64,000 bases of DNA from Brachybacterium kimchii (lineage in GTDB: Bacteria > Actinomycetota > Actinomycetes > Actinomycetales > Dermabacteraceae): positions 2,356,001-2,420,000 of the forward strand of contig NZ_CP097218.1 in NCBI RefSeq assembly GCF_023373525.1. The letters run 5' to 3'. The position numbers and the translations under genes are program-made. Below the pieces are notes generated by a model, which searched no databases, was not told where the DNA came from, and worked only from the letters and a program-made list of their open reading frames with translations. How positions within the stretch are numbered: the stretch's first letter is position 1; every line of letters begins with the position of its first letter. Positions 8,476 to 17,114 of this stretch are shown here, in pieces.

Positions 8476-10335
8476 TCAGCCCTTCGCGACGGCGATCTTC
8501 AGGGACTGTCCTTCGTCGGCCGTCGAGGCGCTGCCGTGGAAGTCGGCGGCGTCCGTGGTCGCTGAGGTCACGCTGCCCTCGAGGTCGAGAACGAGGCCGG
8601 AGTAGCGGTTCACCAGGTGGTAGGTGCCGGTGTGCTCACCGGTGGCCGGGTCGGTGTCGCGCACGACCCACCACTGCTGGCCCACGGACGGATCCGTGCG
8701 CTTGCCGTGCTTCTCGCCCGCCGCCTCGGTGGCCTTCACCTTGGTGCCCCAGGCGCGCTGCTCCGTCTTCGTGGAGTCGACGCCCAGCAGTGCTCCGCTG
8801 CGGGTGTTGGCGATCGTGTACGCGCCGTCGCCCGTCGGGGCGATCTTCCAGGATGCGCCGACATCGGTGCGCTTCGCGGTGCCGACCACCTTCGCCTGTC
8901 CCTTCTTCTGCTGGCCGAGCGCGGTGCTCTTCCCGGTGGAGAGGGTGTAGGCCTTCTTCGTGGAGAAGAGGTTCTGGGCCTCGGTCGCGGTCTGGTCCTC
9001 GCTGTCGATCGAGACGTCGAAGTACTCGCCGTCCGACTCGCCCGTGCAGGAGATCGAGCAGTAGGAGCGGAAGTCCTTGCCGATGATGTTGCCGCTGGTC
9101 AGGGACTTCGAGTCCACCATCCAGCGGTACCAGGAAGCCCAGTCCTGGTCGTCGCCGGTGCCGAGGAGATGCCACTTCTGGCTCGTGAGGTCGTAGGTGG
9201 CGTAGTACTCCTGCGGGCCGGGGCGCGTCGCGCCCTCGGGCTGGCCGATGTAGAGCCCCAGGTGCGCGTCGTAGCTGATGTTCATGACGAACAGGGGCGA
9301 GGTGCCGGGCAACTCGCCGGCCTTCACCTGGGCGTCGGTGTTCCCCGGGTTGGTCGGGTCGTAGTCGTCCTCGGGAGCGGTATACCCGGCGGCGTCGCGG
9401 TCGGTGACCGGGGTCAGGTTCGACTCCTTGCCGCCCAGGCCCTTCTGGGAGAACGAGCCGTCGTAGAACTTGGTCCACGAGCCGGGCGCCATCTTCTTCG
9501 AGATCGGCGCGCGGGCCACATGCGAGAGGTTCACGTTCTCCCCGCCCTTGCCCTGCTTCCCGATCACGCGGGAGCCGTAGTAGACGTAGAAGTAGCCGGA
9601 GGCCGTGTCGACGAACAGCCGCGGGTCGCCGTCGCCGTAGTTGTACGTGTCCTCGGGGAACTGCTTCTCGTCACCGCGCTTCGTGGAGTACGGCGAGGTG
9701 ATGATGTGGTCCTTGATGTCCCAGGTCTTCCCGCTGTCCGTGGAGACGGCGTAGTCCAGGGAGTCGTAGTGCAGGCCGTCGCCGAAGGGGCGACCGGTGA
9801 ACTCGTTGTGCACGATGCCGATCCAGTCCCCGGAGTCGGGGTCGACCCACACGCCCACGAGGTCGCAGAAGTTCTTCTGGCTGTAGGAGCCGGTGGGGTC
9901 CTTGCTGGCCTCCTTGCCGGTGGGGCTCTGGTTGCAGCGCACGGTCGTATCGTCGTTGCGGTGCGTGGGGTCGTCCGGGTCCGCGGCGGTGTTGCGCTCC
10001 TTGTCCGCGGTCATGTCGTCGATGTTCGTGCCCCTAAAGAAGAGCCACTCGCGCGGATCGTCCTTCGCGTAGAGGGCGTGGGCCGACTGCGCGTGGAAGC
10101 TGCCGTCGGCATCGGTGAACATCGCGGCTGGAGTGTCGTCGGGGAAGGCGTAGTCGTGGCTGGCGCCGACGGTGATCTCGGCCGACGAGGACGCGGCCTG
10201 CGAGGAGTCCGAGCCGTCGGCCGCGACGGGGGCTCCGGTGGCCATCGGCGCGGCGGAGGCGAGGGACGGGGTGGCGATCACGAGCCCGGCGACAGCGGCG
10301 GACAGGATCGATGCAGCACGAGACCTGCTGGTCAT
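8476..10335 (-). CDS. Secreted beta-propeller glycosidase-like protein with C-terminal lectin-like domain
   Basis: A 619-residue exported protein. Residues 1-29 are a Sec signal peptide (basic N-terminus, hydrophobic core, LASAAP cleavage region), followed by a Ser/Ala linker. The central part (about 60-440) has repeated motifs seen in five-bladed propeller glycosidases of the GH43/GH117 type: DPRLFVDTASGYFYVYYGS, VDPDSGDWIGIVHNEF, STDSGKTWD and PLFVMNISYDAHLG. The C-terminal 160 residues contain TIANTRSGALLGVDS, QQWWVV and YHLVNRYSGLVLDLEG, resembling a ricin-B/CBM13-like carbohydrate-binding unit. Catalytic acids cannot be assigned by eye. The ATG at 10335 starts the signal peptide directly. 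It likely acts on an extracellular polysaccharide; specificity is unknown. Confidence 0.65.
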   Translation of the reverse strand: MTSRSRAASILSAAVAGLVIATPSLASAAPMATGAPVAADGSDSSQAASSSAEITVGASHDYAFPDDTPAAMFTDADGSFHAQSAHALYAKDDPREWLFFRGTNIDDMTADKERNTAADPDDPTHRNDDTTVRCNQSPTGKEASKDPTGSYSQKNFCDLVGVWVDPDSGDWIGIVHNEFTGRPFGDGLHYDSLDYAVSTDSGKTWDIKDHIITSPYSTKRGDEKQFPEDTYNYGDGDPRLFVDTASGYFYVYYGSRVIGKQGKGGENVNLSHVARAPISKKMAPGSWTKFYDGSFSQKGLGGKESNLTPVTDRDAAGYTAPEDDYDPTNPGNTDAQVKAGELPGTSPLFVMNISYDAHLGLYIGQPEGATRPGPQEYYATYDLTSQKWHLLGTGDDQDWASWYRWMVDSKSLTSGNIIGKDFRSYCSISCTGESDGEYFDVSIDSEDQTATEAQNLFSTKKAYTLSTGKSTALGQQKKGQAKVVGTAKRTDVGASWKIAPTGDGAYTIANTRSGALLGVDSTKTEQRAWGTKVKATEAAGEKHGKRTDPSVGQQWWVVRDTDPATGEHTGTYHLVNRYSGLVLDLEGSVTSATTDAADFHGSASTADEGQSLKIAVAKG

Positions 10336-10668
10336 GGGGATTCCTGGGGGTCGGGGACGGGGGGATCGGGGACCATGCCGGAGCACGAGAGGTGACCCCG
10401 ATCACGGCACGACCGTATCGCAAAACGATTGACGCGTGACGTCCTCTGCAACTTTTCCGGGGAAGGTGCGGCGATTCGCGCAGCGTGCGGGGCTCCGCCC
10501 GCGCCGCCTGCCCGGAAGCACGAAACCGCGCTGCCTGACGAGAAGCACGAAACGGTTGCCATGGGCGCCCATGGCAACCGTTTCGTACTTCTCGAGCGCA
10601 GGGACACGGCCGACCTCCCGCGTCGGCCGCCGCCCCGACCGCTCCCGGCCATCGCTCCCGTCGGCCGC
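10336..10668. other. Intergenic region between secreted protein and sbcC
   Basis: A 333-nt region. It contains the family B palindrome at 10539-10594 and presumably the promoter of the secreted propeller gene. A short AT-richer stretch (about 10415-10460, around CGCAAAACGATTGACGCG) is the best promoter neighbourhood, but no box is clear. No gene is supported. Confidence 0.5.
10539..10594. repeat. 56-bp palindromic element, family B copy 2
   Basis: The most symmetrical copy: the arms pair along almost the whole element, with GGTTGCCATGGGCGCCCATGG at its centre. The outer stem reads CGAGAAG paired with CTTCTCG, where copy 1 has CGAGTGG paired with CCACTCG, a compensatory change. It lies 74 nt beyond the sbcC stop. 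Confidence 0.9.
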
Positions 10669-13600
10669 TCAGGCGGTGATGGTGGCGGTCGAGGAGCCCG
10701 ACGGGCTGCGGCGCACGTGGATCTGCTCGGAGATCTGGGTCTTGAGGTCGCCGACGTGGCTGACGATGCCGATGGTGCGGCCGTGCTGGGCGAGGTGGCC
10801 GATCTCGGCGACGACGGTCTCGAGGGTCTGCGGGTCGAGCGAGCCGAAGCCCTCATCGATGAACAGGGTCTCCATGCGCACTCCCCCGGCCTCACCGGTG
10901 ACGATGTCCGCCAGACCCAGGGCGAGAGCGAGGGAGACGAAGAAGGTCTCGCCGCCGGAGAGGGTCTCGGGCACGCGCGCCTGGTCGGTGCGCCGGTCCA
11001 TGACCAGCAGGTCCAGCCCGGTCTTGCGGGCGCCGCGGGCGCCGTCGTCGCGCAGCAGCTCGAGGTCGGTGCCGGAGAAGCGGGCGAGCCGGGCGTTGGC
11101 GGCGTCCACGACGTCCTCGAACCGCCGCATGAGCACGAATGTCGACAGCGGGATGCGGCGGCCCTCGGCGGAGCGGGCGGTGGCGAGGTCGGCGACGCGC
11201 ACCACCACGCCGGCGCGCTCGCTGACGCCCGTGACCTCGCGCATCGCCCGCTCGAGCGCCTCGAGGGCGGCGGCGGAGCGCTCGGCGACGGCACCGAGGC
11301 GGGCCGCGACGGCGGAGGCCTCGCGCAGGGCGTTCTGCGCCGCGACGAGCTGTTCGCCGGCGGTGGAGGCTGCGACGCGGGCGGCCTCGAGCGCCTCGTC
11401 GCTCGGGTCGGCATCGGACACGCCGTCCTCGGCGAGGCCGTCGGCATGGCGCGACTCCTCGACGGCGCGCTGCTGGAGGGAGGCCGTGAGGGTGCGGCGC
11501 TCGGCCTCCGGCAGCACGGCCTCGCGCACGGCGGCGTCATCGGCGAGGGCATCGCCGTCGACGAGAGCACCGTCGTCGACGAGAACGTCGTCGTCGGACG
11601 CGGCGTCGTCGCGCGGCGCGCCCGCCGCCGACGTGCCGTCCTCCGTCCGCTCCTGGGCTGTCCGTTCCGCCTGCTCGCGCAGTGCAGCCCGCGCGTTCTC
11701 GCGAGCGGCCTCGGTCTCCTCGGCGAGGCTTTCGGCGCGCGCCGCCTCCTCGGTGGAGGCGCGAAGGGCCTCGCGCAGGGCGGTCGCGGCGCGGGCGCGG
11801 GCTGCGTGGTGGCCGCGGCGCGCGGCGATCGATTCCGCCTCGCCGCGGGCGTCCGCCACGCGCGCACGATCCTTCTCGAGTGCGGCCGACGCCTCCCGCT
11901 GCGCGGTGCGCTCGCGCTCGAGGGCCAGGGCCTGCTGGGAGCGCTCGGTGGTGAGCTGCGAGGTCGCCTCGTCGTGGGCGGTGATCGCGGTCTCCGCTTC
12001 GGTGGCCTCGGTCTGTGCGGCCGTGGCCTTCGCGGTGGCCTCGCGGGCGGCCGTGTGCGCGGCCTCGGCGGCGTCGGTGTCGAGGCCGCCGGCGCGCTCG
12101 CGCAGGGTCTCGAGCTCGCCCTCGACGACGGCCTTCTTCCGCGCAGCATCGTGGTAGGTGCGTTCGGCCTGCTGGCGCTGGGCCTCCGCCTGCTCGACCT
12201 GCTCGGCGTCGACGGCATCATGCGTGGGGGTGGCGGGATGCGGGTGGTCGGCGGATCCGCAGACGGGGCACGGGGCGTCCTCGCCGAGATCGACGGCGAG
12301 CTCGGCGGCGATGCCCGCGAAGCGGCGTCGACGCAGGTCGGCCTCGGTCTCGGAGGCGAGGCGCGCGGCCTCGAGGGTGCTCGCCGCGAGGGTCTCGGCC
12401 CGGGTCAGCGCGGTCTGCTGCTGAGCGGCGGCGCGGGCGGCCTGCAGGCGCTCGGCGGCGGTCTTCTCGGCGAGGCGCGCGTCGGCGAGGCCGGAGGCAC
12501 GGGTGCGGGCGTCGTCCCGAGCGGCGAGGAGCTCCTGCTTCGCGGCGGGACGCGCAGCGATGGTCTCGTCGAGGGCGGCGAGGTCGCGGGCGGCACGGTC
12601 GCTGCGCTCGGCACGGTCGGCGAGCTGTGCGCCGCGGCTCTCGAGGCCCTCCTCGAGGGAGGCGAGGTCGGCGAGCGCTCCGGCGCGTGCGGTGTCCTCC
12701 TCGGCGGAGGCGGCGAGCGCAGCGGGGGCGTCCTCCCCGGACAGGAGCTCGGCGATCTCGGGATGCTGGTTCCGGGTGGTCTCGGCGAGATCCGTGAGGT
12801 CGCGCTCGGCCCGGGCGGCTCTGCCCGCCGCCTGTTCGCGGCGGCGCAGCAGCTCGGCGACGGGGCGTGCGGCCTCGTCGCGGGCGAGGCGGGCGCGGGC
12901 CGAGCGGATCTGCGGCGCGGCCGCGTCGAGGCGCGCGCCCAGGGCGTCGAGCTCACGGCGGCGGTCGATGCGTGTGCGCGAGAGAGCGGTCTGCTCCGCG
13001 TGGGCGCGGGCGGACGCCTCGGAGGCGGTCTGGGCGTCCTGGTCCTGCGCGGCGTCGGCAGCGGTCTGCCGGCTCGCTTCGAGGTGCTCGCGGGCGGCGG
13101 CGCCGAGCTCGTCCAGGCGCAGCGCCTCGGCATGGCCCTCGAGCGCGTCGAGCGGCTCGCCCTCCACGCCGACGGCCTCGACGAAGCGGGCGAGGGCGCG
13201 GCCGAGGGATCCCTTCGCGGCGTCGACCTCGCGCTTGGCCTCCTTGCGCATCTCCTCGAGCTGCTTCTCGACGTCCTGGTAGATCTCGGTGCCGAACACG
13301 CGCTGCAGCACCTGCTGGCGCTCGGCGGTGCCGGCGCGCAGGAAGCGCGCGAACTCGTTCTGGGGCAGCAGGACGGTCTGCGTGAACTGCTCGCGGCTGA
13401 GGCCGACGGCGCGCTGGATCTCGCGACCCACCTCGTCCAGGCGGGTCGCCAGGGGCTCCGCCGCGCCGACCGGGGACGATGCCGCGCCCGCCGTGCCCGA
13501 CGGGGAGTCCGTCCCGTCGGCCGCTCCCCCGGTGACCTCCGCGATCACGCCGGGCAGCAGCTCGGGTGAGCCGAGCCGCCACAGCAGCGCCTTGGCCTGC

Positions 13601-13932
13601 TGCTTCGTGGTGCCGGTGCCGCGCTTCTTGGCGCGCTCGTACTCGGGCTCGCGGTGGACGCGGAAGATGCCGGCGCCGGTCTCGAAGACGAGGTCGACCA
13701 CGCTCGCGGAGTTCGCGGAGGCGAACTGGGAGCGGATCCGGTCGCTGCTCGCGCCGCTGCCGGCAACGCTCCCAAAGAGCGCGTAGACGATCGCGTCGAG
13801 GATCGTGGACTTGCCGGAGCCCGTCGGCCCCTCGAGGAGGAACATGCCGCTCGCGCCGAGCGCGGCGAAGTCGATGTCGACGGCCCCCGCGAAGGGGCCG
13901 ATCCCTCGCAGGTGCAGGTGGTGGAGCTTCAC
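10669..13932 (-). CDS. sbcC: SbcC-like exonuclease subunit (Rad50/SMC-type ATPase)
   Basis: A 1087-residue ATPase of the SbcCD (Rad50-Mre11) complex. Walker A is GPTGSGKST at residues 35-43. Long Ala/Arg/Glu-rich coiled-coil arms flank the CPVCG zinc hook near residue 555. The C-terminus has the ABC signature LSGGETFFVSLALALGLAD and Walker B METLFIDEGFGSLD. With SbcD it cuts hairpins and palindromes and processes DNA ends. The GTG start has AGGAGG 4 nt upstream and overlaps the sbcD stop by GTGA, showing translational coupling. The length fits the family. Notably, its substrate class, long DNA palindromes, is represented by the repeat just downstream. Confidence 0.95.
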   Translation of the reverse strand: MKLHHLHLRGIGPFAGAVDIDFAALGASGMFLLEGPTGSGKSTILDAIVYALFGSVAGSGASSDRIRSQFASANSASVVDLVFETGAGIFRVHREPEYERAKKRGTGTTKQQAKALLWRLGSPELLPGVIAEVTGGAADGTDSPSGTAGAASSPVGAAEPLATRLDEVGREIQRAVGLSREQFTQTVLLPQNEFARFLRAGTAERQQVLQRVFGTEIYQDVEKQLEEMRKEAKREVDAAKGSLGRALARFVEAVGVEGEPLDALEGHAEALRLDELGAAAREHLEASRQTAADAAQDQDAQTASEASARAHAEQTALSRTRIDRRRELDALGARLDAAAPQIRSARARLARDEAARPVAELLRRREQAAGRAARAERDLTDLAETTRNQHPEIAELLSGEDAPAALAASAEEDTARAGALADLASLEEGLESRGAQLADRAERSDRAARDLAALDETIAARPAAKQELLAARDDARTRASGLADARLAEKTAAERLQAARAAAQQQTALTRAETLAASTLEAARLASETEADLRRRRFAGIAAELAVDLGEDAPCPVCGSADHPHPATPTHDAVDAEQVEQAEAQRQQAERTYHDAARKKAVVEGELETLRERAGGLDTDAAEAAHTAAREATAKATAAQTEATEAETAITAHDEATSQLTTERSQQALALERERTAQREASAALEKDRARVADARGEAESIAARRGHHAARARAATALREALRASTEEAARAESLAEETEAARENARAALREQAERTAQERTEDGTSAAGAPRDDAASDDDVLVDDGALVDGDALADDAAVREAVLPEAERRTLTASLQQRAVEESRHADGLAEDGVSDADPSDEALEAARVAASTAGEQLVAAQNALREASAVAARLGAVAERSAAALEALERAMREVTGVSERAGVVVRVADLATARSAEGRRIPLSTFVLMRRFEDVVDAANARLARFSGTDLELLRDDGARGARKTGLDLLVMDRRTDQARVPETLSGGETFFVSLALALGLADIVTGEAGGVRMETLFIDEGFGSLDPQTLETVVAEIGHLAQHGRTIGIVSHVGDLKTQISEQIHVRRSPSGSSTATITA

Positions 13933-15089
13933 GAGGCCTCCTGATCGCGCGAGCGCACGGCCGTGTACGCCTCGTCCATGACCTCGTGCTCGCGCGCGCT
14001 CGGCTCGCCGCCGGTGACGTAGCCCAGGAACTCGTCCATGACCTCGAGGGGATCGGCCTCGCGCCGCACCTCGGGCGCCGCCTCGCCGGCCTCGCGCCCC
14101 TCGGGCTCGTAGGAGGTGAGCAGCAGGTGCGGGTAGGCGGCGCGCAGGCGCTCCTGCAGGTGGGCGGGACGGGCGGTGTCGGTGACGGTGGCCTTCAGCC
14201 AGTCCTCGCCGTGCGCGCCGGCCTGCGCGAGCAGGGACTCGAGGTCCCCGCGCAGGGCGGTGAGGCGGCGGGGCACAGGCGTCCCGATGCGCTCGACCTC
14301 GATCTCCCCGCGTGCCCCGAGCTCGACGAGGAGCACGGACTTGCGGTGGTCCTTCTCGGAGAAGGAGAAGGCGAGCGGGGAGCCCGAGTAGCGGGCCGGG
14401 GAGCCGACGGACCGCGTGAGGTCCTGGCATCCGTGGAGGTGGCCGAGGGCCACGTAGTCGAATCCGGCGAGCACGGGCGCCGGGACGGAGTCGACGCCGC
14501 CCACCGAGAGGTCCCTCTCGGACTCGCTGGGCTCGCCGCCGCTGACGAAGGTGTGGGCGAGCACGACGGTGCGGGCGCCGGGATGCTCGGCCGCGCGCTC
14601 GCGCACCCGGTCCAGGGCGGCGCGGGTGACGGCCTCGTGGCTGCGGCCCAGCGGCTCCTCCCCCTCCGCGACGAGCCGGTGGCGGGCCGTGTCCGGCTCG
14701 AGATAGGGCAGGCCGAAGAACAGCACCTCGCCGTGCTCGTCCTCGACGCTCACCGGATGGTCGAGCCCGGGGGTGTCGGTCAGCAGGTGGACGCCCGCAC
14801 GCATGAGCTCGCGACCGAAGCCCAGGCGGTCCGCAGAATCGTGGTTTCCGGGAGTCAGCACCACGGTCGCGGTCTCCGCGAGGCGCGAGAGGGTGCGCCC
14901 GAGCAGCCGGATCGCAGGGATCGGCGGCACGGCGCGGTCGTACACGTCGCCGGGGATCACGACCACGTCGACCTCGCGCTCGCGCACCAGGTCCACGAGC
15001 CAGTCGTGGAAGGCGACCTGGTGTTCGTGCAGGTCCTCGCCGTGCAGGGTGCGCCCCAGGTGCCAGTCCGAGGTGTGCAGGATCAACAT
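13929..15089 (-). CDS. sbcD: SbcD-like exonuclease subunit (Mre11 family)
   Basis: A 386-residue Mn-dependent phosphoesterase, the nuclease partner of SbcC. The metal-binding motifs appear in order: HTSDWHLG (residues 5-12), VIPGDVYDRA, LTPGNHDSADR, VLAHTFVSGG and ALGHLHGCQ. The C-terminal part is the capping region that contacts SbcC. The ATG at 15089 lacks a Shine-Dalgarno, but a TAGGCT -10 box ends 7 nt upstream (15097-15102), so the mRNA is probably leaderless. It forms a two-gene operon with sbcC. Confidence 0.93.
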   Translation of the reverse strand: MLILHTSDWHLGRTLHGEDLHEHQVAFHDWLVDLVREREVDVVVIPGDVYDRAVPPIPAIRLLGRTLSRLAETATVVLTPGNHDSADRLGFGRELMRAGVHLLTDTPGLDHPVSVEDEHGEVLFFGLPYLEPDTARHRLVAEGEEPLGRSHEAVTRAALDRVRERAAEHPGARTVVLAHTFVSGGEPSESERDLSVGGVDSVPAPVLAGFDYVALGHLHGCQDLTRSVGSPARYSGSPLAFSFSEKDHRKSVLLVELGARGEIEVERIGTPVPRRLTALRGDLESLLAQAGAHGEDWLKATVTDTARPAHLQERLRAAYPHLLLTSYEPEGREAGEAAPEVRREADPLEVMDEFLGYVTGGEPSAREHEVMDEAYTAVRSRDQEAS

Positions 15090-15096
15090 GTCGACG

Positions 15097-15102
15097 AGCC
15101 TA
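15097..15102 (-). promoter_or_regulatory. -10 box of a leaderless sbcDC transcript
   Basis: TAGGCT on the minus strand, followed by 7 nt and then the sbcD ATG. The spacing implies transcription starts at or within a base or two of the start codon. The -35 region is not obvious. Confidence 0.55.
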
Positions 15103-15246
15103 TGCGGAGGCGCGGACATCCGAGTCGGCGACGCCCCGGCGGCGTCCGGTGCAGACCGCCGTCCGGTGCTGACCGCCTTCCGGGGCGGATCGCCCTCCGG
15201 TGCGGCTCGTCTTGAGCCGCTCGGACACCGACGCGAGGATGGCTGC

Positions 15247-16158
15247 ATGACGTTCACCCGACGCGCCCTGCTCTCCGCCGCCGCGATCACGCCGGGGGTC
15301 CTCTCGGCCTCCGCGGCCCGCGCCGAGCCCGCTGCCGACGCCGAGCAGGGAGGCGCACGGCGGGGCTTCCGCCGGGCCCTCGCGGACCTCGAGACCGCCC
15401 ACGACGCCCGGATCGGGGTGAGCGCCCGCGTCGTCGGCGGCTCCCCTGCTCTCACCCACCGCGGCCACGAACGCTTCGCCCTCGCCTCCACGGGCAAGGT
15501 CCTCACCTCGGCGCTCGTCCTGCGCGAGGCCTCCGACGAGCGGCTCCAGCAGATCATCCGCTTCACCGCCGAGGATCTCGAGGAGTACTCCCCCGTCACG
15601 AGCGAGCACGTGGACGAGGGGATGCGCCTCATCGAGCTCATCGACGCCGCGCTCACCCGCAGCGACAACACGGCCCAGAACCTGCTGTTCACGGAGCTGG
15701 GCGGACCGCGCGCGGTGCAGCGCCGACTCCGGCGCCTGGGCGACGGCATCACCCGGACCGACCGCACCGAGCCCGAGCTGAACACCGCGATCCCCGGCGA
15801 TGCCCGCGACACGACCACCCCAGCCCAGATGGCAGCCGACCTCGAGGTCGCGACGCTCGGCCACGGCCACGGTCGCAATGCCCTCGGACGCGACCGCTCG
15901 GCGCAGCTGCTCGCGATGATGCGCGCGAACACCACGGGGGACGCGGCGATCCGCGCGGGCGTCCCGTCGACCTGGACCGTCGCGGACAAGACCGGCGCCG
16001 GCGGCTACGGCACCAGCAACGACGTCGCCGTGATCACCCGTCCGCATGCGGCGCCTCTCGTGCTCGCCGTGTACACGACGGGCCGCAACGAGGACGCCGA
16101 GCTGCCGACGGAGCTGATCGCCCAGGTCACCCGGCACGTGGTGGATGCCCTGGGCTGA
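15247..16158 (+). CDS. Class A beta-lactamase
   Basis: A 303-residue exported serine hydrolase with all class A signatures: Ser81-Thr-Gly-Lys84 (S70xxK), Ser139-Asp-Asn (SDN130), Glu175-Pro-Glu-Leu-Asn (ExxLN, the deacylating Glu166) and Lys248-Thr-Gly (KTG234). It therefore should hydrolyse beta-lactams by acylation and deacylation rather than being a DD-peptidase. The N-terminus (TFTRRALLSAAAITPGVLSA) has a twin arginine and hydrophobic core, suggesting Tat export, with cleavage near ARAEPAA. The ATG is preceded by a weak GAGG. No regulator or mobile element adjoins it; it looks like a resident chromosomal gene. Confidence 0.92.
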   Translation: MTFTRRALLSAAAITPGVLSASAARAEPAADAEQGGARRGFRRALADLETAHDARIGVSARVVGGSPALTHRGHERFALASTGKVLTSALVLREASDERLQQIIRFTAEDLEEYSPVTSEHVDEGMRLIELIDAALTRSDNTAQNLLFTELGGPRAVQRRLRRLGDGITRTDRTEPELNTAIPGDARDTTTPAQMAADLEVATLGHGHGRNALGRDRSAQLLAMMRANTTGDAAIRAGVPSTWTVADKTGAGGYGTSNDVAVITRPHAAPLVLAVYTTGRNEDAELPTELIAQVTRHVVDALG

Positions 16159-16237
16159 GCGCGCACCGCGTCGTCCCCGACGCGGCCCCGCAGGGCGTGG
16201 CACGATCCTTCACACGGCGCGAGGAGCGGGGTGCGTG

Positions 16238-17005
16238 ATGGGGCGGACGGCAGCACCGGGCAGGGACGCCCGGATCGAGGCCTATCTCGACGCGTGGGGC
16301 GACCTATGGAGCGCCATCGACGCGCTCCCTTCCGAGGCCTTCTCCGAACCCTCGGGGTGCCGGGGCTGGCTGGTGCGCGACCTCGTCTGCCACCTGGTGA
16401 TCGACGTGCAGGACGTGCTGATCACGCTCGCGACGCCGGCCGGGACGTCGGCAGAGGCCCCGGGCGCGACCCCGGTCGAGGCGGATGCCGGGACGTCGGC
16501 CGACGAGGAACCGCAGCGACCCGTCGACGCGGCGGGCTACTGGAGCATCGTGGACGCGCCCACGGGCGAGGACCCGCTCGATGCGCTCATCCCCCGCCTC
16601 GCCGCGGCGTACGGGGACCCTGCCCTGCTCACCTTCCATCTCGACGACCTGGGGTCGGCCGCCTCGCGCGCGATGCGGGACGCCGACCCCGACCGCCTCG
16701 TCGAGACGCAGGGCATGGTGCTGCGCGCGGGGGACTTCGCGGACGCCTACGTGCTCGAGTGGACCCTGCACCATCTGGACCTCGTCGAGGGGGCATCGGG
16801 CACCCCCGCCCCGTCGGCCGCCTCCCTCGCGCGCGCCCGCGAGCTGCTGATCCGTGTCATCGCCGGACCGGGCGACCCACCGTCGATCGACGTCCCCGAC
16901 GCGGATCTGCTGCGGATCCTCACGGGCAGGCGGACCGCGTCGGCCGACGAGCTCGCGGCGCTCCCGCCCCGGATCGCGCAGGGCCTCCCCTACCCCGTCG
17001 GCTGA
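16238..17005 (+). CDS. Maleylpyruvate isomerase (MDMPI) N-domain / DinB-fold protein
   Basis: A 255-residue protein of the actinobacterial mycothiol-dependent maleylpyruvate isomerase-like family. Features are a four-helix DinB fold with W/H residues in SEPSGCRGWLVRDLVCHLVIDVQDV near the N-terminus (about 30-60) and VLEWTLHHLDLVEG near residue 180, whose histidines probably bind a divalent metal. Most members have no known substrate and may transfer or isomerise thiol conjugates with mycothiol. GAGGAG lies 11 nt upstream of the ATG; an in-frame GTG three bases earlier (16235) has better spacing and may be the true start. It follows the beta-lactamase by 79 nt on the same strand. Confidence 0.65.
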   Translation: MGRTAAPGRDARIEAYLDAWGDLWSAIDALPSEAFSEPSGCRGWLVRDLVCHLVIDVQDVLITLATPAGTSAEAPGATPVEADAGTSADEEPQRPVDAAGYWSIVDAPTGEDPLDALIPRLAAAYGDPALLTFHLDDLGSAASRAMRDADPDRLVETQGMVLRAGDFADAYVLEWTLHHLDLVEGASGTPAPSAASLARARELLIRVIAGPGDPPSIDVPDADLLRILTGRRTASADELAALPPRIAQGLPYPVG

Positions 17006-17049
17006 GGGAGTTCACGACGCCGTTCGGCGGAAGCCCGCCGTCCGACGGA

Positions 17050-17072
17050 GCCGGCCGGCGCATCCGGCCGGC
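17050..17072. terminator. Hairpin between convergent genes
   Basis: GCCGGCC (17050-17056) pairs with GGCCGGC (17066-17072) across a 9-nt loop. It lies in the 109-nt gap between the MDMPI-like gene (ending 17005) and the convergent sulfatase (ending 17115), so it may terminate transcription from either side. Confidence 0.45.
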
Positions 17073-17114
17073 GAAACGGGACGGCGAATCCGGACGGCGA
17101 CACCCTCCGACCGA

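Noticed and set aside
5904..9086. Long open frame on the plus strand (1060 codons)
   Set aside because: Antisense to the fabH-like and VanZ-RDD genes and part of the secreted protein gene; low complexity and no ribosome site.
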